DNA of 64,000 bases, taken from positions 83,538,860 to 83,602,859 of the forward strand of contig OZ020589.1 of assembly GCA_963971535.1 (NCBI GenBank), written 5' to 3'. The DNA is from Notolepis coatsorum (taxonomy: Eukaryota; Chordata; Actinopteri; Aulopiformes; Paralepididae). The number at the start of each line of letters is the position of its first letter. Within the stretch, counting starts at the first letter, position 1. Position numbers and translations under genes: made by a program. The notes below the pieces were generated by a model that was not told where the DNA came from, did not search any database, and was given only the letters and a program-made list of their open reading frames with translations. This document shows, piece after piece, positions 33,200 to 43,290 of this stretch.

Positions 33200-34350
33200 A
33201 TGGCTGATGAGAGGCTGATTGTTGCAGTGTCGGACAATCATTTAAATGACATGACAATGAAGGGGTATCATGACAACAATGTCAAAAATAGAGCCTGGAG
33301 AGATGTCTCTGTTCATTTGGGGGTTTCAGGTGAGAATTATTAATTGTATTATCATGTTGGGTTGCTGTTAGCTTGCTAATTTCTTTGTAGTTCATCATAA
33401 TTTACCTCAATCAATCAATAAAGCAATTCAATCAATACTAACGTTAGCTAATAACTGTCAGTTCGTATTATCTTAGGTTGATGTTAGTTTTCTGTTTACC
33501 TTGTAGTTATGTTAACTAGCTAGCTGAGTTTTAACTGCCAGTTCAATAACGTTAGTGGTACCATGATTTGAAGGTTCTAACTGACATTTTTGACATTAGT
33601 TATTGTGTCCTAAACATTTTGTTATTGTTAAAAGTAAAGCTCTGACAAGTGTCCTTTATGTATATGACTGGTTGAACACCTCAAATTGTTTATTTAAGTA
33701 AGATATCTTTGTCTTATTATATCAACAGTTGAGGAGTGCAAGAAAAAATGGAAATACCTAAGGGACAAGTATTTGAAGGAGAGGAAGCAGGAGAAGGAAC
33801 AGAAACGAAGTGGAGCAGGGGCCACTACCCACAAGAGGTGGAAGTATATGGCCACCATGGGGTTCCTGGCACCTCACTGCAAGGAGAGGGCCACAACATC
33901 GAACCTATTTTTTCAGGGAGGAGAGGATGCAGAGGTGTCCAGTGAGGTCATGGCCCTGCTGAGGCCAATGACGTCGCCCCAAAGAGAGGTAGTGTAGCAA
34001 GTGTTTAAAACATACCCTAGTGTATTACCGCTGGACTATTTCCCATATGGGTAAAACTCAGGTAAACTTAAAATGTTATCTTTTCTTTACAGGTTGAGGA
34101 ACGTGAAGAGGAGGCAGCAGGCCCAGCACCTCCCCCAGAGGAGGAAAACCCTCCATCGACCTCTACCTCGGTTCCATTAAAAAGACCCAGAAAGGGCACA
34201 CAGCCACTTACACACTATCAGGAGAGTCTGTTGTCAACAATAGACAAGGAGGTGGATGGAGACGAGCATTACATGCTGAGCTTGGTACAGACCCTCCGTA
34301 GGCTCTCGGACTATAAAAAGAGGCTAGCCAGAATTGGCTTTGAGAAATGA
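33200..34350 (+). CDS. MADF-BESS DNA-binding protein of the Harbinger element, three exons, intact
   Basis: Exons 33200-33329, 33729-33988 and 34093-34350 join in frame to 215 codons plus a TGA. Splice signals are canonical: donors cag|GTGAGA and gag|GTAGTG, acceptors caacAG| and ctttacAG|. Exon 1-2 encode a MADF (Myb/SANT-like) domain (LIVAVSDN, NNVKNRAWRDVSVHLG, then EECKKKWKYLRDKYLKE and HKRWKYMATMGFL); exon 3 has a Pro/Glu linker and a BESS-like end DEHYMLSLVQTLRRLSDYKK. In the Harbinger family such a partner binds the transposon ends and brings the nuclease to the nucleus. Every codon is open, whereas the nuclease at 39562 is broken. It could be a recently active transposon gene or one kept for another reason. 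Confidence 0.85.
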
Positions 34351-34726
34351 CTCTTAGATTTGGAGTTTGGCCCCGAGATCGAGATGTAGATACATATTTT
34401 TTCCTTTTATTTATTAAGCAAATGCTAGGATGCAGTTGCTCTTGTCTTGTGTCATAGGAGCTCTAGTAACCTGGCGTTACAGATGCAATGTGACTCTGTG
34501 ATCATTCCTTCCTTTAGCAATCCATTTTTGCTTGTTATTATAAAATTGGTTAGTGCAATCTTACTGATTGTATTTCATCACATGAATCTGACAGTTGCTG
34601 TGTGTGAAGGCATTTAATTAGGTAGGGATGTGTGTAGCAGCTGGTTTGCTGCCAATGGTAAGAAGCAGGGCACATTTCATCCAAGTATCTCATCTCTTGC
34701 TTGATTCTTGTCTGCTTCTGATATAC

Positions 34727-35439
34727 TGTAACATTCCTAGGGCCGGCCGGTTATGAAAGGAACAGTGAACATTTCCTCTCTCCTAACATTGGTCTCCTAC
34801 CTCCTGACAGTGGTCTCCTACCTGGTCTCCTACCTCCTAGTGGTCACCATCAGATGGGCCAGATGAGACAAGCCACCATTTTGTGTTTCTTTGTTATTGT
34901 TGATTTGATTGCTTCATGTTTGTTGTGCTGGCCTTTTCCCTTCCTTGTGTAATGGTCTTCCCCTTGTCTGGTTGTGGTTTGTGATATTGCCTTTGTTATT
35001 GTTGTGTATTGGTTTAGTCTAGTTTGTGGTGTATTGTTTCTGTATGTTTGGACTGGCCTCACCAGGTGTTGTCACTTATAATTAGCATAGTATTTAAGTA
35101 TGTCGTCTTCCTCTGTTCTGTGTGGCAACATACTTCCTGTTCCTCCCCGTTCCTGCCCTCGTCATGTTGCACAGCACTGTGTTGTCATTCTGAGTAAGTG
35201 TTTTGTTGTTTACTGTTATTTTCCGTATTCTCAAGTTCTGTTTCACTAGTACCAGCACTGCTGCACCGTTTATGTTCTTTTGTTATTTGTAGTTTAGTCT
35301 TGCCTTCTCTCAGTTCTGAAATAAATAGAACACCACCTTTTGTGAAGAGCAACCACCGTCTCGTTCTCTGTCATTTTGTAGTTCTGGGCTCCTCCATCCT
35401 TCTGCTTACTGGGTTCTGTTCTCCCCCTAATCATAACAG
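34727..35439 (+). mobile_element. Probable solo LTR
   Basis: TGTAACATTCC at the left and AATCATAACA at the right, with tatac on both sides (34722-34726 and 35440-35444). Inside are TAGTATTTAAGTATG (TATA-like, about 35088), GAAATAAATAGAACACC (polyadenylation-like, about 35318) and a short tctcctacctcc repeat near 34800. The last base before the right tatac is g, so the exact end is uncertain by one base. No internal retroelement sequence. Confidence 0.55.
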
Positions 35440-35444
35440 TATAC

Positions 35445-35962
35445 AGGGAATTAGCAGAATACATACTTCATAACATATAACATAACATGCTGGCATCTAA
35501 AATATATACATAACTAAAAAGATGCTACAGCATATTAGCAGAGGTAAAGGTCATATGTATTATGCATTATACAAACAAACGCAACACAAGGCGGCAAACC
35601 CCAAGTCATAATCAGGGAGATGTAGATTTTTTTTTTCAGGATTCAGTTATAGCTGTTTATACTTGCCGTTACAACCCTGATGAAGGACAGGAACCCTGGA
35701 TCAGAGTAGCAGTTGGAGAGAGGGGGGGGGGGGGGGTTGTAAAGGCCAAATGGATTATTATTATTAGTATTTATGCGACCGTGGGGTGGCGCTTCTGTTT
35801 ATATGAGCGCCAGGTACACCGACTAAGGTTTTGAGATGAGTAGATGGAGTCAGTTACCACCACTATGTGTTTTCTGGCATTTCCAGCCGTGTTAAACTTA
35901 GTGGTTATCCAGTGACATCATTTTTCCATCTCTCATCTTTTTTTATTTATTATTATATTATA
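35445..35962. other. No recognised gene; G-run
   Basis: Ordinary sequence with a 14-base G-run (35721-35734). 35560-35830 holds a 90-codon frame without recognisable domains, which I take as chance. Confidence 0.4.
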
Positions 35963-36182
35963 CGTTTTTATTAGAGGTTGCGTATTGTATGTACTTGTTC
36001 CCTCATCTAAAGAGTTGGGTCCATAAGGCTTTTCCAAACCATAGCGTCTTTGTGTTATGTCGGTTAGAATATTTAGTTACGTTTTTATTAGAGGTTGCGT
36101 ATTGTTATGTACCTGTTCCCTTATCTACACAGTTGGGTCCATAAGGCTTTTCCAAACCATAGCGTCTTTGTGTTTTGGACAT
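35963..36182 (-). repeat. 115-bp tandem duplication, third partial copy at 38641-38693
   Basis: Two units begin cgtttttattagaggttgcg and contain gggtccataaggcttttcc. Part of the same sequence (tttagttacgtttttattag aggtt, then gggaggttctat) recurs at 38641-38685 on the other side of the SGNH ORF. Direct repeats at the downstream end with a partial copy upstream are reminiscent of the split direct repeats of Ngaro/DIRS-type elements. Confidence 0.7.
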
Positions 36183-36235
36183 GTGGGTTAGGGTAAAGGT
36201 TATTTTATTGATTTTTTTTTTTATTTCGGGAGGTT

Positions 36236-37912
36236 CTATTTGTAGAGTCCGGGGGTTAAGTGAGTCATCCAGTTATGCCAGATGTGCTCTCCCGTTCTCT
36301 TGGTCCAGTGGATTCCATCCCTGATTGTTGTAAATAATCTTTGGTCTAGTTTGGGAAGGCAATCCACCATACCCTCAATTTTTTTCATTTAGGGTGTTAC
36401 TATTTTGTTTATGGGAATGTCCCATGTTTGTGTCTGTGTTAATAAGTGCTGAGAGGAGGCTAGCACAGGGGAAGGCCGTTCGCGCGCTTGTAATTAGTTC
36501 TCTAAAACTCTCGTCTAGGCTTGCGGTGTTGTTCTGATGTTTGTTGTTAATGCCAAATGCCAGTATGACCACCTCGACGTCGCCTGTGGGTTCAGTTTTA
36601 TTCTTAAGTATGTAGGCCGCATGCGGGTGGGCGGCTACGTGGCGTAGTGGGCAAGGCGCTCGCCACGAATGACGGAGACGCTGGCTTGCCTGTTCGAGTC
36701 CAGCGCTCCACATTGCTTTCAGTTTAGCTGGCTGTCCGTACTAATACACATTGGCCGTATTAGGGGGTGGGAAACTGATGGGTGGGGATTGGGCGTTGTG
36801 GACAGCGACTCCTACAGGTCGGTTGGTGCGCCTGCGCAGTAGAATCAGGAAGTGTCGGGGGCAGCGTGAGCCTCCCACGCGTTACTCCTCGCCACTGAGA
36901 GATCGAGCTGCGCAGGTGAAAAGATGCGACTGCTGTTACCTCAAATACCGGAGGGGACTTGTGCTATGTATGACTTAGTCCACATTGCAGCCGGCTTGTG
37001 GGAGGCAAGAAACAGCGTTCGTGACAGGGGAGGGTTGAATTGGATGATACGAAAATTGGGATGGGAGAAAATATAGAAAAATGGGAGAAAAAGTGGATAA
37101 AAAAAAATAAAGTATGTACTGTAGGCCGCATGCTTGAGATTTGCTCCCGGGTAGCAGTCGACCTGGACCCTTTTGTTGTGGATGGTGGGTAGGTTGGCCA
37201 AGTTAGAATCACCCATCACTATGAAGGGTCTGGTTGGTGTCAGGGTCCAGTTGGTTTTATCCCCGCGGTGTAGGTGTCTTGTGTATTTTGGTCCTATGTT
37301 ATCGGTTAGGGGGCTGGGTTGGTGTGTTTTAAGTGGCAAGTGTTTGGTCTCAGGAATCCCTGTGTCTATGTGTGTTGGCAGGGGGGTGATCTGGTGTTTG
37401 GGGTTATTTTTTGGCGTGTGTGTATCTGTGTGCGTGTTAGTATTGGGGTTTGGTGTGGATGGCCGCTTTCTCTTTGGGGCTTCCGTGTCTGGTTTAGGTT
37501 TCGGTGTGTGTGTTGATTTTAGTGTTAGGACTAGTTGTGTAAAGTTTTGAAGTACCCCTGGAGCCATGGCTGCTAGTCTGTGTCTGGACCATGCTATGGT
37601 CACATCTGAGGCCTCTAACCAGCGCAGTGTGTTGAAATATTGGAGCTCCTCAAGGGCGGTTGCGTGGGCCTTTGCGTATTCTGAATTTAAGATTCTTATT
37701 TTGTTTAGGAGCCTATTTCTGCTGTTGCTGTATATACGTTCAGAGGTAGTTAGGGTCGGTGCCGATGTGTTAACTAATGTGAGTCTGTGTGCGATTTTAT
37801 CCAGTTGTTGTCTGGCATTGCTCTCCTTCTTGTGTAGGTTGCAGTAGGCTATTAATAATTTTTGGAAGGTCTTGCATATGTAATGGATCTCGTCCCTGGG
37901 AGCAGGTTCCAT
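36236..37912 (-). pseudogene. SGNH-hydrolase-like ORF of a retroelement, interrupted by a SINE
   Basis: From MEPAPRDEIHYICKTF at 37912: an N-terminal basic/helical part, a Pro/Thr/His-rich linker (TPKPKPDTEAPKRKRP), then the hydrolase domain with PFIVMGDSNLANLP (block I, GDSN) and VDCYPGANLKHAAY. The SINE at 36625-37119 splits it; on the far side it resumes AAYILKNKTEP, VVILAFGINNKHQNN (block III-like) and, after a frameshift, DGIHWTKRTGEH with the His block (IHW) and stop at 36238-36236. SGNH/GDSL-like ORFs are known in some vertebrate Ngaro elements and in CR1-type ORF1 proteins; which kind this is cannot be settled because no reverse transcriptase is linked here. The catalytic Ser and His blocks are both retained. 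Confidence 0.7.
36625..37119 (+). mobile_element. tRNA-headed SINE (495 bp) with 14-bp target duplication
   Basis: tgtaggccgcatgc lies at 36611-36624 and 37120-37133. The head has an A box TGGCGTAGTGGGC and a B box GTTCGAGTCC about 50 bp apart, so it carries an internal RNA polymerase III promoter. The body runs through a GC-rich part to an A-rich tail (aatatagaaaaatgggagaa). Inserted in the SGNH ORF. Confidence 0.9.
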
Positions 37913-37938
37913 TTTTAGTGTGTGTGTGTGTGAGTGTA

Positions 37939-38200
37939 TATATATATATATATATATATATTAGGTTAAAGTTAGTGTTGAGGTTAGGCTTAGGTTAGGG
38001 TTAAGATTGAGAGTGTAGGAGAGGGAGAGAGAGTGTAGGAGGGTTAGGGTTAAGGTTAGGGTTAAGTTTTAGGGGTGTGCTTTTTGCAGTATCTGTAGAG
38101 AGGAGTAGAAGAGGAGGAGAGGAGGATTAGTGAGTGTATTTACATTTAGTCATTTTGATAGGCTTTCATCCAAAGCGACTTACAAGTTCTGTACGATTTT

Positions 38201-38258
<58 letters not shown>

Positions 38259-38280
38259 GAGATAATGGTTGAAGAAGTGC
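37939..38280. repeat. (TA)n and ttaggg-like simple repeats
   Basis: (TA)n at 37938-37961 and 38206-38250, with (gg)ttagggttaa-type sequence at 37980-38070. 38143-38190 is an inverted scrap of an L2 tail (ttacatttagtcatt, aaagcgacttacaagttctg). Confidence 0.8.
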
Positions 38281-38324
38281 ATCTTTAGTCGACGTTGAAT
38301 ATATAAGGAATACCCATCACCATA

Positions 38325-38353
38325 CTAACACCAACCAGACCCTTCATAGTGAT
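38325..38353 (+). repeat. 29-nt inverted copy of the SGNH block I
   Basis: acaccaaccagacccttcat agtgatggg here is the exact reverse complement of 37208-37236, the codons around the GDSN motif, 1.1 kb away and outside the ORF. Confidence 0.8.
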
Positions 38354-38687
38354 GGGCAAATATATAAGGAAGTATCATTAATTAATAGTTACTCTATTGC
38401 TAAACGTTTCTTGGTCCAACAGGAGCATTGTTCCCTAGTGGAGTAAACTAAGTAGGTGCTTAATTTAAATTTAGGGTAGTTAAGTTATAGTCTATGTAAT
38501 TTCTAGGTGAAGGTCCAAGTAATATCTAGGTGATTTGACATACGGTAGGCTATTTGGAGAGACGTGTGGTGTAGTAATGTGCTGTAGTGCTAATACTTAC
38601 CTAAGTATACTTACCTATACTTATGTTGTGTTTTTATATATTTAGTTACGTTTTTATTAGAGGTTAATACAATTTTGGGAGGTTCTA

Positions 38688-39562
38688 TCAGAGGACGCTG
38701 TCCTGCCAAGGCACTCGGCCGTCTGGAGAGGAGAAGTAGCCTGTGAAGGTCTCTCTCACTGCAGCTGCTTCTCTGGAAGCATTGTTGCTGCCGACCCTTG
38801 GGATGTTCTGCACTGTAGTGTGGGGATTCTGGGGAACACCCTCTCCGTCACAATCCCAGCGCAGGAAGTTGTGGAGGATACAGGTGGCCTTCACCACATG
38901 CTCAGCAACCTCTGGGGACACTCCGAGAACCCTCCTGTAGAGCCTCCACTGGGCGGCAAGGATCCCGAAGGAGCACTCCACCATCCGTCTCGCATGCAAT
39001 AGGCGGAAGTTGAAGATCCTCCTCTCGTTCTCCAGATGTTGGCCAGGGTAGGGCCTCAAGAGGTTCCTCCGAAGAGTTAACGCCTCATCTCCTAGGAAGA
39101 CGTGTGGCTGGGGTCCGAGGTGGTCTGCTCCAGGCAGGGGTCGATCCTCTGGGAGGTTGAGGTTCCCACGCCGCAGAGCAGTGCCAAAGGCTGAAGAAGC
39201 CAGCGTGCCTCCATCGCTGCTCTTGCCATAGGCACCCACGTCCACCACCGTGCACCGGTAGTGGGCATCCACCACTGCCAGAAGCACAATAGAGAAGGTC
39301 CCCTTATAATTAGAATATTGGCTTCCACTGGATGCTGGGGCTTGTATTGCTATGTGCTTCCCATCAATGGCACCAAGGCAGTTGGGGAATGACCAGAGCC
39401 TCTCATAGTCCCCGCAATTTTCCTCCAGGCTTCAGCCCCTGGTCAGAGACCATACACTCCCATATGGCCTCACACACACTCTGCACAATCCGGGCTACAG
39501 TGCAGAACCCCACTCTGTAGCTGAAGGCGATAAAGCGTAATGAGTCTCAAGTTGACAGATAC
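38688..39562 (-). pseudogene. Harbinger DDE transposase (HARBI1-like), last exon, decayed
   Basis: Sense begins at a good acceptor (ttatgttgcAG|GTATCTGTC at 39562). The frame then shows DSLRFIAFSYRVGF, YERLWSFPNCLGAIDGKHIAI (first catalytic Asp), VVDVGAYGKSSDGGTL (second Asp), FLGDEALTLRRNLLRPYPG and ARRMVECSFGILAAQWRLY (catalytic Glu), ending at the stop after WQDSVL at 38688. It is broken by a TGA at 39549-39547 and a frameshift near 39425. The upstream exon is not seen; the chromovirus begins 31 bp upstream, within the predicted intron. A host HARBI1 gene is unlikely because of these breaks and the transposon context. Confidence 0.8.
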
Positions 39563-39592
39563 CTGCAACATAAAAAAGATACATTAGAGAAG

Positions 39593-39925
39593 AGAACACA
39601 AAGAGTAATACTAGGATACATTGCCGAGTGGCAGGAAAGAAAGAGGGAATATATAAATTAAGCTTAATGGTGGTCCAGAAACCGGAACCACCCACGTTAT
39701 CTCCGAACGTTATAATGAAGACCTGACGAAGAGCAAACAAAAGATAGAAGGGTTAAGTAGCGACCACATTCCAACATTCCACACACACCCCTGTGACAGC
39801 CAATCAGGACCCATACACTAAGTGACAGCACTAAGTGACAAGGGAGACAGGTGACAGTAGCCAAGTGACAGATGACAGAATGGTGGGTGGTTCACAGACA
39901 GCAGTCAGTGAACCAGAACGTAACA
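39593..39925 (-). repeat. 3' LTR of the chromovirus
   Basis: Matches 44405-44724 apart from scattered substitutions and a short duplication. Sense start TGTTACG at 39925. Confidence 0.85.
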
Positions 39926-39956
39926 GTACCCTCCCCCGACGAACGGTACCAGACGT

Positions 39957-41429
39957 TCACCTAGGGGCCTCGGGATTCAGCCGCCGGAAATCAACGATCA
40001 GGCTGGGATCAAAAATTTCCCTTTGAGGCACCCAAGAACGCTCTTCTATCCTGTACCCCTCCCAATCCACCAAGAACTGAAACCCCCTACCCCTCCGCCT
40101 ACAACCCAGTATCCTCCGCACCGTGTAAATGGGCTGACCACCAATAAACCGAGGCGGAGGAACCGTAGGTAGTGGCGGGGCCAAGGGCGATGAGAGGAAT
40201 GGCTTCAACAGGGACACATGAAATGTCGGATGAACCCTCATCGAGCTCAGAAGCCGTAGCCTGTAAGCCACAGGATTCACCCAACGCACCACTTTAAAGG
40301 GGCCTATGAAGCGAGGAGCCAGCTTCCTGGATTCCACCTGGAGAGGGAGATCCCGGGTGGAAAGCCAAACCCGCTGGACGGTAGACCAGAGCCGGACGGC
40401 GCTTGCGGTTAGCCTGCCGCAGGGTTCTAACAGAAACCTTCTGCAGGGCCGTTCGGACCCGCTTCCACGTCCTGCGGCAGCGAGCCACATGTGCCTGGGC
40501 CGAGGGTACCTCCGCCTCCTGCTCCTGCTCGGAAAACAGAGGAGGTTGAAAACCATATTGACACTGAAAGGGAGACATACCGGTAGAGGAGGAGAGAAGG
40601 GTATTATGCGCATACTCAGCCCAGGCCAACCTCCTACTCCACGTTGCCGGGCAACGTAACACCTCAAGACCCCCTCCAGGTCCTGGTTGACGCGCTCCGT
40701 CTGCCCGTTCGACTGCGGATGGAGCCCAGACGAAAGGCTGACAGAGGCGCCGAGGCCGGCGGCAAACGCCTTCCAGAACCTGGAGGCGAACTGAGGACCC
40801 CGGTCCGACACGATATCCACTGGAAGCCTGTGGACCCGAAAGACATGCTGTATCACCAGATCAGCCGTCTCTCGGGCCGAGGGAAGCTTGGGAAGAGGAA
40901 TAAAGTGGGCCGCCTAAGAGAACCGGTCCACCACCACCAAAATGGTGGTGAACCCATCTGAAAGGGGGAGGCCAGAAATAAAGTCCAGGGATATGTGCGA
41001 CCAGGGCCGTTTAGGAATAGGAATCGGCTGGAGGAGACCCGCCGGTGCACGGCGAGAGGTCTTACTGCGTGCGCACACCGGACAGGCCACCACAAAGGAA
41101 CGCGTATCACCCTCCACTGTCGACCACCAGAACCTCCTACGGATAAATTCCAGGGTCTTAGTGGCCCCAGGGTGGCTGGTGAGGGATGAGGCATGTGCCC
41201 ACTGCAGCAAACGTGAGCGTGCCGCCTTGGGCACATACGACCGCCCCGGAGGGCCCCCACCAGGATTGGGCTCCCGTGTCAGCGCCGATCTTACCACCTT
41301 ATCTATGCCCCAAGACACGGGTGCCAAAATCAAGGCTGGTGGAATAATGGTATGGGGCTTCTCCTCCCGACCAGGAAGATCAAACTGGCGCGATAACGCA
41401 TCAGGTTTGATGTTCTTGGAACCGGGCAT
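39957..41429 (-). pseudogene. Integrase with C-terminal chromodomain (pol 3' part)
   Basis: Inserts the element DNA; the chromodomain is thought to steer it to marked chromatin. In sense order: the HHCC zinc-binding motif (HASSLTSHPG ... CPVCARSK), SHISLDFISGLP with the first catalytic Asp, then after a frameshift near 40900 [15 protein letters not shown] (second Asp) and [16 protein letters not shown] (catalytic Glu), and at the very end YTVRRILG ... FLVDWEGYRIEERSWVP, a chromodomain core with the W-E-x-x-x-x-E-x-S-W pattern, stopping at 39957. Additional frame changes near 40290-40660 move the tail of the core between frames. Not functional as it stands. Confidence 0.85.
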
Positions 41430-42821
41430 ATAGGAGATGGAAAATCCAAATCGTGTGAAGAATAACGCCCACCTGGCCTGGCGAGCGTTAAGGCGTTTAG
41501 CCCCTTATGATCAGTCCAAACAATGAAAGGATGTGCCGCCCCCTCTAACCAATGTCTCCATTCCTCCAGTGCCAATTTGATTGCCAACAACTCCCGATTA
41601 CCCACGTCATAGTTACGCTCGGCCGCCGACAGACGGCGAGAAAAAAAAGCGCATGGGTGCACTTTCCCATCCTTTAAGCATCTCTGAGAGAGCACCCCCC
41701 CCCCCCACCGCAATGTCAGAAGCATCCACCTCCACAATGAAAGGAACCTCTGCATCGTGGCGGACCAATACAGGGGCGGAGGTAAACCGACGTTTGAGAT
41801 CGCAGAAGGCCGACTCCGCCCTAGGCGACCATTCAAAGCCAGGGAGAGAGGACTTGGTGAGAGCTGTTAACGGATTGGCTAAGGCGCTAAAGTTGCGAAT
41901 AAAGCGCCTGTAAAAATTAGCAAAGCCCAAAAAACGCTGTAACCCCTTGAGCGACGAAGGCCGTGGCCAGTCCAAGACTGCACTAACCTTGGCTGGATCC
42001 ATGCGAAGATCACCCTTCGTCAACACAAAGCCCAGGAAGGAAACGGTATCAGTGTGAAACACACACTTCTCAGCCTTAACGAATAGTTGATGCTTGAGGA
42101 GACGGTCTAGCACCTCTCGAACGTGCAGTTGGTGTTGCACCATATCGCGAGAAAAAATTAGGATATCATCTAAGTAAACAAACACCGACACCCCAATCAA
42201 ATCTCGCAGCACGTCGTTAACCAGGGCTTGGAAGACTGCCGGAGCATTAGCCAAACCAAAGGGCATGACCAAATACTCATAGTGACCATTAGGCGTATTA
42301 AATGCAGTCTTCCACTCGTCTCCTTCTCTAATCCTGACCAGATTGTATGCATTACGTAAGTCAAGTTTAGAAAAGACCTGCGCCCCCTGTAAGCACTCAA
42401 AGGCAGTGTCCATGAGAGGTAACGGATATCGGTTCTTGATGGAAACGTCATTCAATCCCCTATAATCAATGCACGGACACTGACCCCCATCCTTTTTTCC
42501 AACAAAAAAGAAGCCAGCGCCGGCAGGAGATGTGGAAGGACGTATGTGCCCCGCAAGCAATGCCTCCTCAATGTAGGTGTTCATGGCCACGGTATCGGGG
42601 CGTGAGAGAGAGAACATACGCCCACAAGGCGGGGAGGTACCGGGTAGGAGATTAGTGGGACAGTCATATGATCTATGAGGCGGTAGTGCTTTAGCACGTG
42701 TTTTGCTAAAAACGTCTGCAAGGTCCCAATAGATCTTAGGAACCCCTATCAAATCGGGATTAGAGGGTATGACAGAATCTGCGACGCTCCCCACCATCCT
42801 GGAGAGAGAAGGAGGAGACAA
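41430..42821 (-). pseudogene. Reverse transcriptase and RNase H (pol middle part)
   Basis: Copies the element RNA. Clear motifs: [56 protein letters not shown] (catalytic YLDD at about 42180-42160), VSFLGFVL, and the connection [17 protein letters not shown]. The frame holds from 42821 to about 41705, where a C-run of 11 (41695-41705) shifts it; RNase H follows in another frame with [22 protein letters not shown] and VWTDHKGL. Confidence 0.9.
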
Positions 42822-42870
42822 AAGAGAAGAGGGGGGGGGGGAATGGGCAAAGTCTCGCCGAAGACCGACT

Positions 42871-43290
42871 TCACGTCGTCCTCCGTTGAAAGTTCGCCCG
42901 TGACCCAGTTAATATGACGTTTGCAAGAAGCCAACCAGGGATGACCCAACACCACAACAGAATAGGGGGAGACAATAACAAACAATTGTACCCACTCCCA
43001 CCCGCCACCCAGATGTGAACAGGAACTGTACGTTGAGTGACGCTCCCACTGCCCAGGGGCTGACCGTCCAGGGCGTAGATGGGGACAGGAACCCCCAACT
43101 CCTCGACCGGGATCCCCCACTCCCTCACCAACCCCAAGTGTATAAAATTGTCCGCCGCCCCTGAGTCAATGAGAGCCTTAGTTCCCCTAATGCTACCCCC
43201 ACAGTTAACCGCCACCTCCAAAAAAGTGCGTGTGTCAGTAGGTAGTGCTGAGGTGAGCCCACCTGCTGGCGCCTTCTCAGGGCCCAGCGG
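42871..43290 (-). pseudogene. Aspartic protease region of the chromovirus
   Basis: Sense frame shows KALIDSGAADNFIHLGL, the D-S-G active-site motif of Ty3/Gypsy proteases, about 60 residues after the end of gag, in a different frame from it. The later hydrophobic motif region is frameshifted near 42950. Fits the usual gag-protease-RT order. Confidence 0.75.

Larger units (their letters stand above)
32855..39562 (+). mobile_element. PIF/Harbinger element, invaded by other elements
   Basis: The left end GGGCTTGTGTCCATAGGGGACG follows taa (32852-32854), a 3-bp target of the TWA kind used by Harbinger; the MITE homology stops exactly there. Harbinger elements encode a DDE nuclease and a separate DNA-binding partner; both are here, the partner on the plus strand (33200-34350) and the nuclease on the minus strand (39562-38688), facing each other. 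Between them lie a solo LTR, an SGNH-ORF element and a SINE. The right end was not found; the chromovirus starts at 39593 inside what looks like an intron of the nuclease gene. Confidence 0.65.

Noticed and set aside
36625..36715. Second tRNA-like sequence with strong A and B boxes
   Set aside because: Head of a 495-bp SINE with a 14-bp target duplication.
38688..39562. Host HARBI1 gene
   Set aside because: Carries a stop and a frameshift, lies within a Harbinger element, and lacks upstream exons.
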